20,117 bases of DNA from JBFMAE01 sp040756085 (GCA_040756085.1 JBFMAE010000062.1:1-20117); one strand, 5' to 3'. Counted from the stretch's first letter, positions 7,802-14,491 are shown. Numbers and translations are program-made. Notes: generated by a model not told the origin, from the letters alone.

Positions 7802-7876
7802 ATGAAAAAAATGCGAGTTCTCTTTGTCTGTACTTATAGTGTTTGCCAAGAATTTCGGCTTGTGATTTGCCAATAA
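7802..7876 (+). pseudogene. 5' stub of an arsenate-reductase/low-MW phosphatase-like gene
   Basis: An ATG behind GGGGGA starts MKKMRVLFVCTYSV. The segment MRVLFVCT is the typical beginning of ArsC/low-molecular-weight protein tyrosine phosphatase proteins, where N-x-x-x-C-R-S follows. Here the similarity stops after VCT, and the frame ends 13 codons later. The break coincides with the left border of the toxin-antitoxin cassette, which begins about 40 bases downstream. Confidence 0.5.
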
Positions 7877-7878
7877 TA
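7866..7878 (+). repeat. 13-bp direct repeat, left flank of the RelE-type cassette
   Basis: TTTGCCAATAATA. An identical copy is at 8461-8473, so the two copies bracket the toxin-antitoxin pair 7917-8431. Confidence 0.6.
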
Positions 7879-7916
7879 AATCGATGTGGTAAATTATGGA
7901 TGAAAGGAGCGAATTT

Positions 7917-8144
7917 ATGCATGGCATAAAGGAAATAATACAGGAGGCGGAGTCCCTTCCCGTTGAGGAAAGGGCAATGGTCATTGATTCTTTACTCCGA
8001 TCACTTAATCCGCCATCCATGGAAATCGACAGAGAATGGGTGAAGGTTGCCAAACGTCGTCTTGCAGAATTAAGATCTGGTACTGTGAAGCCCGTTCCTG
8101 GAAATGAGGTCTTTGCGAAGATTCGGGAGCGCTTCGAGAAATGA
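7917..8144 (+). CDS. Addiction-module antitoxin of a RelE/ParE-type pair
   Basis: A 75-residue small antitoxin. It looks like the 'addiction module component' family: IKEIIQEAESLPVEERAMVI, then DSLLRSLNPP, a predicted helical stretch, and a C-terminal toxin-wrapping segment rich in Arg/Glu. I chose the ATG at 7917 because AAAGGAG sits eight bases before it; the ATG at 7896 has no such site. Its last four bases overlap the toxin start (ATGA), so the pair is coupled. The antitoxin probably represses its own promoter, as in related modules. Confidence 0.85.
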   Translation: MHGIKEIIQEAESLPVEERAMVIDSLLRSLNPPSMEIDREWVKVAKRRLAELRSGTVKPVPGNEVFAKIRERFEK

Positions 8145-8431
8145 CCTTCTCATTTCATCCGGAGGCGGAAACAGAATTCCTTGAGGCTATTGAGTACTAC
8201 GAAGAACGCGAGCGCGGCCTCGGTTACGATTTTTCAATCGAGGTGTTCGCCACTATTCAAAATATTGTTACCTACCCAACTGCGTGGCCGGTCATAGAAG
8301 AAGACTTCCGGCGCTGTCTTGTAAACCGTTTCCCGTATGGCGTCATCTACAGTATTGAGCAGGACGAGATTTTCATCCTTGCCGTAATGCATCTGCGCCG
8401 ACATCCTGACTATTGGAAAAACAGATATTGA
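8141..8431 (+). CDS. RelE/ParE-family toxin
   Basis: A 96-residue protein with the RelE/ParE fold signature: an N-terminal strand (FSFHPEAETEF), two helices (FLEAIEYYEERERGLGYDF), then RRCLVNRFPYGVIYSIEQDE and IFILAVMHLRRHPDYWKNR. This C-terminal pattern is typical of plasmid-stabilisation toxins. Members either cut mRNA on the ribosome or poison gyrase, and sequence alone does not separate the two. The gene overlaps the antitoxin by four bases. Nothing in it looks broken. Confidence 0.9.
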   Translation: MTFSFHPEAETEFLEAIEYYEERERGLGYDFSIEVFATIQNIVTYPTAWPVIEEDFRRCLVNRFPYGVIYSIEQDEIFILAVMHLRRHPDYWKNRY

Positions 8432-8460
8432 AATGCAAGCAAGCTGTGGGCCTGGCGTAT

Positions 8461-8473
8461 TTTGCCAATAATA
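8461..8473 (+). repeat. 13-bp direct repeat, right flank of the RelE-type cassette
   Basis: TTTGCCAATAATA, identical to 7866-7878 and 595 bases from it. Confidence 0.6.
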
Positions 8474-8485
8474 TAGAAATATACC

Positions 8486-8515
8486 TTGATTTATTGAACG
8501 CTTTTCTTTTATATT
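8486..8515 (+). promoter_or_regulatory. Promoter of the HU gene
   Basis: TTGATT (8486-8491) and TATATT (8510-8515) are separated by 18 bases. Transcription would start near 8522. A strong Shine-Dalgarno AGAGGAGGG at 8544-8552 precedes the ATG at 8559. Predicted by eye. Confidence 0.45.
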
Positions 8516-8558
8516 AGAACCCGTTTAAATCACTTTATTCTCAAGAGGAGGGTACAAT

Positions 8559-8864
8559 ATGGCAGCACAGAAAAAGCTGATGACAAAGGGAGAAATCGTG
8601 ACTCATTTTGCCGGGAAATTTGAGATTTCCAAGAAGGCCGCTGCATCCATCGTTGATGAATACGCAGCCCTGGCGATTGCCGAGACAAAGAAAAAAGGAG
8701 CCTTTGTGCTCCCCGGGATTGGCAAATCGGTCCTCGTCAAGAGAAAAGCCCGGATGGGCCGAAATCCTGCTACCGGCGAGGCAATCAAGATTCCAGCAAA
8801 GACCGTCGTGAGAATCAGACCTGCCAAGGCATTCAAAGAAGCCATCGTCCCATCAAATAAATAG
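8559..8864 (+). CDS. HU/IHF-family DNA-binding protein
   Basis: A 101-residue nucleoid protein. Residues 8-45 form the helical dimerisation part (MTKGEIVTHFAGKFEISKKA, then a second helix). The segment around 48-60 (GAFVLPGIGKSVLVKRKARM) is the saddle strand. Residues 62-85 form the DNA-binding arm with the hallmark GRNPATGEAIKIPAKTVVR, including the Arg-Asn-Pro that bends DNA. The tail PAKAFKEAI is also typical. It is monocistronic, with its own promoter and terminator, and it is the most core-like gene in the window. Confidence 0.95.
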   Translation: MAAQKKLMTKGEIVTHFAGKFEISKKAAASIVDEYAALAIAETKKKGAFVLPGIGKSVLVKRKARMGRNPATGEAIKIPAKTVVRIRPAKAFKEAIVPSNK

Positions 8865-8888
8865 CTTACAGACTGAGAAGACCGAGGA

Positions 8889-8919
8889 CGGGTCTCGTCG
8901 TGTAACGACCCGCCTTTTT
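8889..8919 (+). terminator. Rho-independent terminator of the HU gene
   Basis: CGGGTC-TC-GT pairs with ACGACCCG around the loop CGTGTA, with a two-base bulge, and is followed by CC and five T. It lies 25 bases after the HU stop. Confidence 0.75.
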
Positions 8920-8929
8920 CGGGCATCTA

Positions 8930-9222
8930 AGTTTTCCAAGATTTCGCTGCCGATGCTTTTGGCGCATTGCTGTGCGTCGAGAACATTTCCCCCGGAGGCA
9001 AATCTTTGCTGGATCCTCAACACCTGGCGTCCCTCAAGATGAGGATACTCCGTGATGCCCTGGCTTTCGATCAGCAAAGCACGCTGAGGTTAGAGTTTGT
9101 GGAGGATCAGAGTTTGAAAGAAGGGTTTTAAGAGAAGATTTCACAAAACTCTCAGGTATTCCCATAAAAATCAACACAGCCCACACCTTCTTTTTTCCGG
9201 AATCATGCTTTGGGCAGCTCAT
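8930..9222 (-). other. Unrecognised coding relics
   Basis: No intact gene. On the minus strand, 8930-9095 is open and reads like real protein (LLIESQGITEYPHLEGRQVL, then RIQQRFASGG and a Cys/Ile/Glu-rich helix) but has no convincing start and runs into the HU terminator. Further upstream, in a different frame, 9034-9222 gives GIPESFVKSSLKTLLSNSDP. These could be pieces of one or two broken genes. I do not recognise either family. Confidence 0.3.
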
Positions 9223-9279
9223 TGGCCCGTTGCTTTAAGATAGGATAAATAGGCTCAGTCAATTTTGTGAGGATTCTTA

Positions 9280-9576
9280 TTATTCGGTGATGATTCTTCT
9301 GAAATGCCTGTGCTCGCTTTTTTCACTCCATTGCCTGAAGGTTTTCTTCTGCTTTTCATCTCTTGCGCTTTCTACCGATTCCGGGGTCTCAATTCCAATC
9401 AGAGTCTCATGTCTTTTTTTCTTAACGCTCAGGGCTGGTATCACGCCCCTAACCGTGTCAGGTCTCTCATGGTTCGGAAGGTCAGCCAAAAACTTGTACC
9501 CCTTCTTTAAGTACTCATTAGCTACTTTTCTAACCTACCTATCATGCTCCGCTTGACCCTTCTTAGATCTGGACAT
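9280..9576 (-). pseudogene. Nuclease-like repeat gene, copy C (nonsense and active-site losses)
   Basis: This aligns end to end with the intact copy E, including the C-terminal KSEHRHFRRIITE. The ATG at 9574-9576 is kept, but codon 14 is TAG where the others have GAG. The core has lost both key acidic residues: Pro-Ala instead of Pro-Asp, and Leu-Ile-Gly-Ile-Glu instead of Leu-Ile-Glu-x-Glu. The downstream 50-60 bases, to about 9229, still match copies D and E. It is clearly dead, and older than the other copies judging by divergence. Confidence 0.85.
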
Positions 9577-9873
9577 ATCCTTCACCATGTATCTCCTTAA
9601 CCCTGATACGGTGGTTAGAGCCGATCTTTGCGAGCTGGGGAGGAAGCATCGCACAATGACCGAAGGATCGCCGTCCTCAACAATGACGATCCCTCTTATC
9701 TCTTTGAAAAGATTATAATGGCTTCAACATGGGAAGAAACACTCTTACCTCTGGTTTAAAAAAGTGATATTTCTTGCCATAAGGCAATGAAATTACGATT
9801 TTTTTAAACTTGCCTGAATTGACTTCTCCTCCCTATTCCATTAATCTTGTTCAGAACTTCCCGGAGGACTCAT
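9577..9873. other. Intergenic stretch with a minus-strand open tail
   Basis: No intact gene. On the minus strand, roughly 9580-9700 reads without a stop (KEIRGIVIVEDGDPSVIVRC, then FLPSSQRSAL) and runs in frame into the start of copy C. It could be the 3' end of a lost gene. A small hairpin (TTGCC, ATAA, GGCAA) lies at 9774-9787. The rest shows nothing I can support. Confidence 0.3.
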
Positions 9874-10164
9874 GTGGCAAAGATCTATTTCGGAAGACCT
9901 GGAGCTCAACTTGATCAGACCGATCTGAAGGGAGAAAGGGAAATTTCATGGTGTCAGAATAATCTTGGATCTTTAACATTCCTTTCTTCACCTGGCAGGA
10001 TGCCCAAAATGTCGGATGAAGAGTCACCGGTTCCTCCAGATCTAAGAAATTATAAATTTGTGGTCATCCAAACAGAGGAGGAGAATGGTGAGCTTAAACC
10101 CGGGTTCTATCTCTCATCCTTGACGCCAAAAGAGGTATGGGAGAAGTTGCAGGAGACCGGTTGA
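9874..10164 (+). CDS. Small soluble protein of unknown function
   Basis: A 96-residue protein that I do not recognise. The best start is the GTG at 9874, because CGGAGGA lies six bases upstream; an upstream in-frame ATG at 9847 lacks such a site. The product is hydrophilic, with no membrane segment or signal peptide. Its C-terminal half (LRNYKFVVIQTEEENGELKP, then GFYLSSLTPKEVWEKLQ) looks like a small strand-turn-strand-helix domain, while the first half is rather featureless. It is the only plus-strand gene between the HU gene and the right edge, and it faces the B3/B4 gene tail to tail. Coding status rests on the ribosome-binding site and on plausible composition. Confidence 0.5.
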   Translation: MAKIYFGRPGAQLDQTDLKGEREISWCQNNLGSLTFLSSPGRMPKMSDEESPVPPDLRNYKFVVIQTEEENGELKPGFYLSSLTPKEVWEKLQETG

Positions 10165-10231
10165 TTGAATGGAGAGTAAATGACCCGTCAACCACCTGTT
10201 ATAAGGCAGAAACATTGCTGGAAGACCATGA

Positions 10232-10912
10232 TTACCCCAGGGTATTACCGAAGCCGAATACCTCCAAACCCCTGATGGTTCCTCCTCCAAACTGGGCCAT
10301 GGTATCGGCAGCGACGGTCAATCCTTCCCTGAGATAGACCCCATCAATACCCGGAACAGCGTAAGAATAAAAGAGAACATTCCGCGTATCATCCTTTACC
10401 TTTGTTTTTTCATCGGCTCCTTGGCAAAGAACACAGATGATTTCCTTTTCGTCCCGGAGTACGATCTCTCCTTCTTTTGTTGTGAATTGGCGGCCTCCCA
10501 TCCCTACACTCTTCTCTCCCTCCTGGGCCACATCGAGCGTTAGCCTGCCTTCGATTCGATCATAATCAGTAACAGCCACAAGGATCCCGGCGCACATCTC
10601 GGCCATGAAGTGCGCATCCACCATGACATTGTAACTTGGAAATCCGCTGTTAATGGTTCTCTGGAGATGCTTCGGCAGGGGGCACTCGAATCCGAAGCTC
10701 TGAAAAAACCTGTCATATGTGCGGATGCGCTGAGAGATCTCAGCAAGGATTTCCCGTTTTCTCATTTTCCGCAGGAGCCTTCGTTTGTATTGATCAAACC
10801 CTGCGCTGTCAGTTAAGTGTTTGCACGCTGAAATAAGCGTTAAGCCAAACGCCACACCCGGGTACTTAACTTCATAGGCCGGTGAGATCGAAAAGTCTAT
10901 CCATGTTGCCAT
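10232..10912 (-). CDS. Stand-alone B3/B4 domain protein (PheT-like)
   Basis: A 226-residue protein resembling COG3382, free-standing B3/B4 domains related to phenylalanyl-tRNA synthetase beta. In PheRS this domain carries the editing site; the role of the stand-alone forms is not firmly known. Visible hallmarks are a Phe-Pro-Ser-Tyr-Asn-Val-Met-Val-Asp segment near residue 92, GILVAVTDYDRIEGRLTLDV, GMGGRQFTTKEGEIVLRDE, and the TKVKDDTRNVLFYSYAVPG region. I chose the ATG at 10910-10912 because GGAAGGAAGAAG directly precedes it. Upstream it is fused at DNA level to the broken fragment of the nuclease-like repeat (10943-11052), so its original promoter may have been replaced. Confidence 0.82.
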   Translation of the reverse strand: MATWIDFSISPAYEVKYPGVAFGLTLISACKHLTDSAGFDQYKRRLLRKMRKREILAEISQRIRTYDRFFQSFGFECPLPKHLQRTINSGFPSYNVMVDAHFMAEMCAGILVAVTDYDRIEGRLTLDVAQEGEKSVGMGGRQFTTKEGEIVLRDEKEIICVLCQGADEKTKVKDDTRNVLFYSYAVPGIDGVYLREGLTVAADTMAQFGGGTIRGLEVFGFGNTLG

Positions 10913-10942
10913 CTTCTTCCTTCCAGTTCTAACCTCAGTTAT

Positions 10943-11052
10943 TCCCAATTCGGAAGGTCAGCCAAAACATTGTATCCCTTCTTTAACTACTCGTGAGCTA
11001 CTCTTCTAACCTCCCTATCATGCTCCGCTTGCCCTTTCTTTTAAGATATATC
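10943..11052 (-). pseudogene. Nuclease-like repeat gene, copy F (5' fragment)
   Basis: This matches only the first third of the repeat gene: GQAEHDREVRRVA, then LKKGYNVLADLPNWE. The start codon has been lost, a TAG replaces a Tyr codon, and the similarity ends abruptly at 10943, just upstream of the B3/B4 gene. It is closest to copy C (shared LKKGY and LPN), suggesting an older lineage of the repeat. Confidence 0.75.
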
Positions 11053-11083
11053 TTCCACTATCAATCCCCAAGGTTGTCATGCA

Positions 11084-11170
11084 GTGACATGGAATGATTT
11101 TTCACTTGAATCTGACCGAGAAACGAAAAGAAGATACCATATATTCCGTTGCCCTGACACTTTTGATGTT
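11084..11170. repeat. Direct repeat, left flank of the VapC/AF2212 cassette
   Basis: About 85 bases similar by eye (roughly 70 percent) to 12043-12130, in the same orientation. The best-kept part is TGATTTTTCACTT followed by AATCTG. The two copies bracket the toxin-antitoxin pair at 11202-11836. Confidence 0.5.
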
Positions 11171-11201
11171 ACGGCCATTTGTGGGTTGGCTCTGGTTTTC
11201 T

Positions 11202-11603
11202 CTAAAGGAGGGATAAGATGTTCAACCCATCCACCATGTCATAATGCCTCCGGTTATTGGTCAGTAGCGTCAGCCTGTGGTGGAGGCATGTGGAAGCTAT
11301 AAGAAGATCGAAATCGCCGATCATCTTTTTCTCTTGCCTTAACCGCCCTCGTTCTTTTCCAAAAACCTTGCATACCTCATCTTCGATGCCTAAAGTCGAG
11401 ATACCACTCAAGAAATCATTCAGAGCTTTCTCGTTGCCTGCGGGATTTGTTGAGTAATAAATCCCTTCGTAAAGTTCTGCCACAGAGATGATACTTGCGG
11501 CCACTCCTTCCTTTTCAAGTAATCCGATCTTTTCGACAATTCCGCTATTTCCGTTAAGGTAATGGATGATCCAGTCCGTGTCGATAAGGTACGAGAGCTT
11601 CAT
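11202..11603 (-). CDS. vapC: VapC-type PIN-domain toxin
   Basis: A 133-residue PIN ribonuclease toxin. The acidic active-site residues are in place: Asp8 (YLIDTDWII), Glu43 (VAELYEG), Asp97 and Asp99 (GDFDLLIAS), with TNNRRHY closing the fold. VapC toxins cut tRNA or rRNA at specific sites. The gene overlaps its upstream antitoxin by four bases (ATGA). It ends in TAG, with a run of the repeat-like sequence beyond. The length and all motifs are normal, so it should be functional. Confidence 0.9.
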   Translation of the reverse strand: MKLSYLIDTDWIIHYLNGNSGIVEKIGLLEKEGVAASIISVAELYEGIYYSTNPAGNEKALNDFLSGISTLGIEDEVCKVFGKERGRLRQEKKMIGDFDLLIASTCLHHRLTLLTNNRRHYDMVDGLNILSLL

Positions 11604-11836
11604 ATTCTTGGCTCCTCCCTTGTTGAAAGGAGACGATCCGCATAGATATTCTCGATCAATTTCTGGGCGTCAATTGTTCCCTTCCATGCCCCTGCAGATT
11701 TTTTGAACGCATCCAATTTGTGCTTCGAAGAGACCTCCATGATGGTAATCGTAATCTCTTTTCCTTCTTCAATGTCAATCTTTTCGAGAGGCTTGATGAC
11801 CCCCTTGGAATACCTGGCCCTAACTGTCTTTCCCAT
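11600..11836 (-). CDS. AF2212-like antitoxin (DUF104)
   Basis: A 78-residue antitoxin. The N-terminal part MGKTVRARYSKGVIKPLEKI, then DIEEGKEITITI, is the DUF104/AF2212-like swapped-hairpin beta domain. The C-terminal part (DAFKKSAGAWKGTIDAQKLI) is the helix expected to bind the toxin. I chose the ATG at 11834-11836 because AGGAGGGATAAAA precedes it; the longer frame has no such site. It is coupled to vapC by a four-base overlap. Confidence 0.88.
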   Translation of the reverse strand: MGKTVRARYSKGVIKPLEKIDIEEGKEITITIMEVSSKHKLDAFKKSAGAWKGTIDAQKLIENIYADRLLSTREEPRI

Positions 11837-12042
11837 TTTTATCCCTCCTATGATTTCTAAACGCTTCCTACTCCCACGGTGCAATTTTTGCTCTCCTGAA
11901 TTTCATTTTAGGCAAAAGAAGGTTAACTGTCAATTATTTCGCAAAGGTAAATCCGGGGCCATTTAACCCTGAGAGAAAATATCTCTGAAATTTCCATCCA
12001 AACGACCGGTTACCTCGATCTGCCAGTCCCTGAGGCCCACAG
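11837..12042. other. Intergenic stretch upstream of the AF2212-type antitoxin
   Basis: No gene is supported. A short minus-strand frame of about 24 codons (GLRDWQIEVTGRLDGNF) ends near 11963 and may be the tail of a lost gene. The promoter for the antitoxin-vapC pair should lie here, but no clear -35/-10 pair stands out. Confidence 0.25.
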
Positions 12043-12130
12043 TGAAATCAGGTTGATTTTTCACTTAAATCTGTCCGGGAAATGGAGAGATTACCGTATT
12101 TCCGTTACCTGCTACTTTTTGATTTTACAG
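12043..12130. repeat. Direct repeat, right flank of the VapC/AF2212 cassette
   Basis: The partner of 11084-11170. It joins directly onto the downstream end of nuclease-like copy D (from about 12180). Confidence 0.5.
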
Positions 12131-12233
12131 AATCATTCTTTGGAGGCTCAACGGTGTGGTAAAACGAATTACATGGATCTGCTCCGTTGCTTTGAGGTAG
12201 GATATATAGTCCCTGTCGATTTTGTGAGGCTTC

Positions 12234-12509
12234 TCATTCTTCGGTGATGATTCTTCTGAAGTGCCTGTGTTCGCTTTTTGCACTCCACTGCTTGAAGACT
12301 TTCTTCTGCTTTTCATCTCTTGCACTTTCTACCGATTCCGGAGTCTCAATTTCAATCAACGTTTCATGGCCTTTCTTTCGCACTCTCAAATCAGGCCTCA
12401 AACCCTTAATCGTTTCGGGTTGCTCCCAGCCGGGAAGATCAGCTAAAACCGTATAACCCTTCCTCAAATACTCATTAGCAACTCGCCCAACCTCCTTATC
12501 ATGCTTCGC
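12234..12509 (-). pseudogene. Nuclease-like repeat gene, copy D (5' end missing)
   Basis: From the His-Asp-Lys-Glu-Val-Gly segment to the stop this copy is close to copy E, with an intact core (RPDLRVRKKGHETLIEIET) and C-terminal helix (KQWSAKSEHRHFRRIITEE). The first eight or so codons, the ATG and the ribosome-binding site are gone. They are replaced by sequence joining the stop codon of the gene at 12527. A TTG at 12465-12467 could start a 77-residue product, but nothing supports its use. Downstream homology with copies C and E extends to about 12185. Confidence 0.8.
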
Positions 12510-12526
12510 CCCTGGGGCCTCTGAGG

Positions 12527-12829
12527 TTAAATTGTAACAGGTTTAATGTCTTTCGCTTCAAGATCTTTTCTGTCACCATAAACCAGAAACGGAAGCTTTG
12601 AGATCTCTATTTCCACAGTTTTTAACATTTCCTGTTTGGTAGGAATATTTATAAATTCCCCCTTTTTATCGAGGGTAAATTCCCCTACGATTAATATCCC
12701 TCTTTCTGTTTTGCATAAAACCGGCACCCTCCATATCTCAGTTTTCAAATCAAATCGAGGTGTTCCTGGGGCGGTTAGATGACCGATGTTTTCATACAAA
12801 TATCTTTTCACTTTTTCGTAGATTTCCAT
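12527..12829 (-). CDS. Unknown 100-residue partner of the C39-like peptidase
   Basis: I do not recognise this family. The product is soluble, with an N-terminal helix (MEIYEKVKRYLYENIGHL), a strand-rich middle (EIWRVPVLCKTERGILIVGE), and a C-terminal helix-strand part (PTKQEMLKTVEIEISKLPFL). Its start overlaps the end of the peptidase gene by 22 bases, which implies co-translation and a shared job, perhaps as a substrate, inhibitor or antitoxin-like partner. It ends exactly where the broken copy D of the nuclease-like repeat begins. The coding call is strong because of the overlap and balanced composition. Confidence 0.7.
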   Translation of the reverse strand: MEIYEKVKRYLYENIGHLTAPGTPRFDLKTEIWRVPVLCKTERGILIVGEFTLDKKGEFINIPTKQEMLKTVEIEISKLPFLVYGDRKDLEAKDIKPVTI

Positions 12830-13269
12830 ATCGTTACCCCTTTCATTAAGAATTTTTCCCAGACAGTGAAAAATAATTGAACATCTTTTACTAATTCTAT
12901 CCCCATATCAGGATCATGGTAGTAAATGACATTCTGTTCTAATCCAATAATTATTACAAAATGCCCAAAACCCTGTAAACCTCCATAAAGCACAGCAGGA
13001 TCTAATAAAGCTATAACCGGTATTCCCCTATTTAATGTTTCTTTAAGAGTCTCCATGGTAAAATTTTCTACTACCTCTGACAATAATCCAAGTTTTTCAA
13101 CTTCGGAGGCAAGTTCTTCACAAGTATTACCGAGCCAACTTGTTTCAAAAATATCTTCCAGCTCTTTTTCAGATAGTCGAATTCCATTATATTCTAAAAC
13201 CATCCGAATGCAAGCTGGTCCACAAGTAGTAGACTTTTCCTGCTTAAAATAAGGGACCTCTAACTTCAA
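12808..13269 (-). CDS. C39-like cysteine peptidase (papain fold)
   Basis: A 153-residue protein with the C39-like layout: LEVPYFKQEKSTTCGPACIR with the nucleophile Cys (TTCGPA), a long helical middle, then the His strand GFGHFVIIIGLEQNVIYYHD and the Asp in HDPDMG. It is a single domain without the ABC-transporter part of bacteriocin exporters and without a signal peptide, so it would act in the cytoplasm. The start is a TTG at 13267-13269, with AAGGAGG nine bases upstream. The boundary repeat of 13318-13402 lies just upstream. The downstream gene overlaps it by 22 bases. Confidence 0.8.
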   Translation of the reverse strand: MKLEVPYFKQEKSTTCGPACIRMVLEYNGIRLSEKELEDIFETSWLGNTCEELASEVEKLGLLSEVVENFTMETLKETLNRGIPVIALLDPAVLYGGLQGFGHFVIIIGLEQNVIYYHDPDMGIELVKDVQLFFTVWEKFLMKGVTIWKSTKK

Positions 13270-13317
13270 TTATAATATCCTCCTTATATTATCATCTTGA
13301 CCTGTTCCACACTTCTA

Positions 13318-13402
13318 GACCAGGCGGCGGGTGCGGTATTCGCCGTACTCTCTTTCCTCTTTTTCCTTCAAGACGAGGAAGGTTTTGCCAAGAAAATCTG
13401 GA
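13318..13402 (-). repeat. Upstream boundary repeat (13.3 kb copy)
   Basis: Similar to 2690-2772. On the minus strand one frame reads Phe-Leu-Ala-Lys-Pro-Ser-Ser-Ser and another reads EREYGEYRTRRLV before stops, so here the former coding tail is frameshifted. The copy lies about 50 bases upstream of the C39-like gene. Confidence 0.5.
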
Positions 13403-13486
13403 ACAATTTTTTTTGGAAATGAGCCATAAGTGGCTATCTCATTGTATTGGTTTGGTGTAGCGACAGCGGGGGAAGTTTGAACAACC

Positions 13487-14215
13487 CTAGAATTTCTGTC
13501 CAGGATTAGGTCCCCGTTGGGCTGTCCTCATCACCATTTCACCCCCACACTTGGGGCACAAATTTGCATGAGCAGGTTCAGGAGAAACGACTCGCTCTTT
13601 TTGAACCTGTCCGATTAATTGAAGGAGCTGAGTTCCGTCAACCAAGTCTATAGGCTTATCTGCTGCAAAATTCTTTGCCTTCTGGGTAAATATCCCTGAA
13701 GTTATCAAGATGCCGCTGGTTGCGTGCTTCGCTGTCATTACACCAAAAAGCTCTCGTACAATGTTAACGCCAACTTTGATTGATTTCCAATGTTTGCATT
13801 GAACCAACACCAGGCCACCATCTTTCTTGAGTGCCAAATCAATCCCCTCATCTGGTCCGGCAGTAGTGTGTTCGATGACTGTATACCCCTGTCGTCTGTA
13901 TGGCTCTCCTACGAATCCCTCAAATTCTCGCCTGCCAAGGGCCCTTATAGAACCAATACCTTCTTGACTATCAAGGCGCCTCCTCTTCCGCCATGATCTA
14001 AGAGCACAAATCGGAGCAGGGATCAAAAGAATGAGGGCTAAAAACGGAGCTGCAATCGAGAGGCCTTTGGCAAACGAATTTACTACCATGTTTTGAAAAT
14101 CAATCGAGGGCAATATGAATCTAAGGATTACAAAGGCTATGCCAGAGACTAAAACACTTACCCACCACGGGCAATTAACAAGCAGATTAAGTATGGATTC
14201 ATCTCTCCGAGCCAT
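13487..14215 (-). CDS. Membrane-anchored Mrr-type restriction endonuclease, amber stop in zinc ribbon
   Basis: A 242-residue protein. Two N-terminal membrane segments (about residues 17-36 and 50-70) are followed by a basic stretch. A Mrr-type domain begins at LGRREFEGFVGEPYRRQGY; its catalytic motif is GPDEGIDLAL, then VLVQCKHWK (Asp ... Gln-x-Lys). A C-terminal zinc ribbon starts CPKCGGEMVMRT and is cut at GPNPGQKF by TAG. Past this codon the same frame continues GCSNFPRCRYTKPIQ to a TGA at 13439, which is exactly the second half of such a ribbon, with Trp (TGG) expected at the TAG. The catalytic domain is complete, so activity may survive. The start has no strong ribosome-binding site. Confidence 0.85.
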   Translation of the reverse strand: MARRDESILNLLVNCPWWVSVLVSGIAFVILRFILPSIDFQNMVVNSFAKGLSIAAPFLALILLIPAPICALRSWRKRRRLDSQEGIGSIRALGRREFEGFVGEPYRRQGYTVIEHTTAGPDEGIDLALKKDGGLVLVQCKHWKSIKVGVNIVRELFGVMTAKHATSGILITSGIFTQKAKNFAADKPIDLVDGTQLLQLIGQVQKERVVSPEPAHANLCPKCGGEMVMRTAQRGPNPGQKF

Positions 14216-14228
14216 AAAATTTACCTAA

Positions 14229-14444
14229 TTACCGATGCCTGACACCGAACGTCTTGCCCACGATCCGATGCGGATCGCGGCTTAATTCGAGGTAGAGAGA
14301 TGTATCGAACAGGTCAAACCGTACTGCTTCCGGTAAGACCTGTCCCAACCAGGTGCTCTTCCCTGTGCCCCGTGGGCCGAAAAGAAAAAATGACCGCTCC
14401 GGGCAGCGAAGAAGCCGGGGGATGAAAGTTTCTTTTTCTTCCAT
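14229..14444 (-). pseudogene. ATPase 5' fragment (nuclease/ATPase repeat, copy E)
   Basis: 71 codons from the start of an ATPase: MEEKETFIPRLLRC, then RSFFLFGPRGTGKSTWLGQV with an intact Walker A (GPRGTGKST), and SLYLELSRDPHR. This pattern is typical of the first 65 residues of AAA_14/DUF4143 ATPases, which are usually about 370-400 residues long. After Asp-Pro-His-Arg the sequence becomes unrelated and stops, so the Walker B part and the C-terminal domain are gone. It lies downstream of the intact nuclease-like gene and 13 bases upstream of the Mrr gene. The match to the stub at 1383-1520 covers both the coding and the upstream part. Confidence 0.78.
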
Positions 14445-14453
14445 GAATTAATC

Positions 14454-14491
14454 TTACATCAAATTTGTAAAAATGCAATGTATTCTTACAT
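14454..14491 (-). promoter_or_regulatory. Paired palindromes upstream of the ATPase fragment (copy E)
   Basis: The same two inverted repeats as at 1530-1567: 14454-14470 and 14478-14491, both with TTACA/TGTAA-type half sites. They lie 10-47 bases upstream of the ATPase ATG. Confidence 0.45.

Noticed and set aside
9280..13489. Several in-frame TAG codons (copy C, copy F, Mrr gene) as evidence for amber recoding
   Set aside because: Intact genes such as hepT and vapC end in TAG with nothing meaningful beyond, and copies C and F carry many other defects, so ordinary nonsense mutation is simpler.
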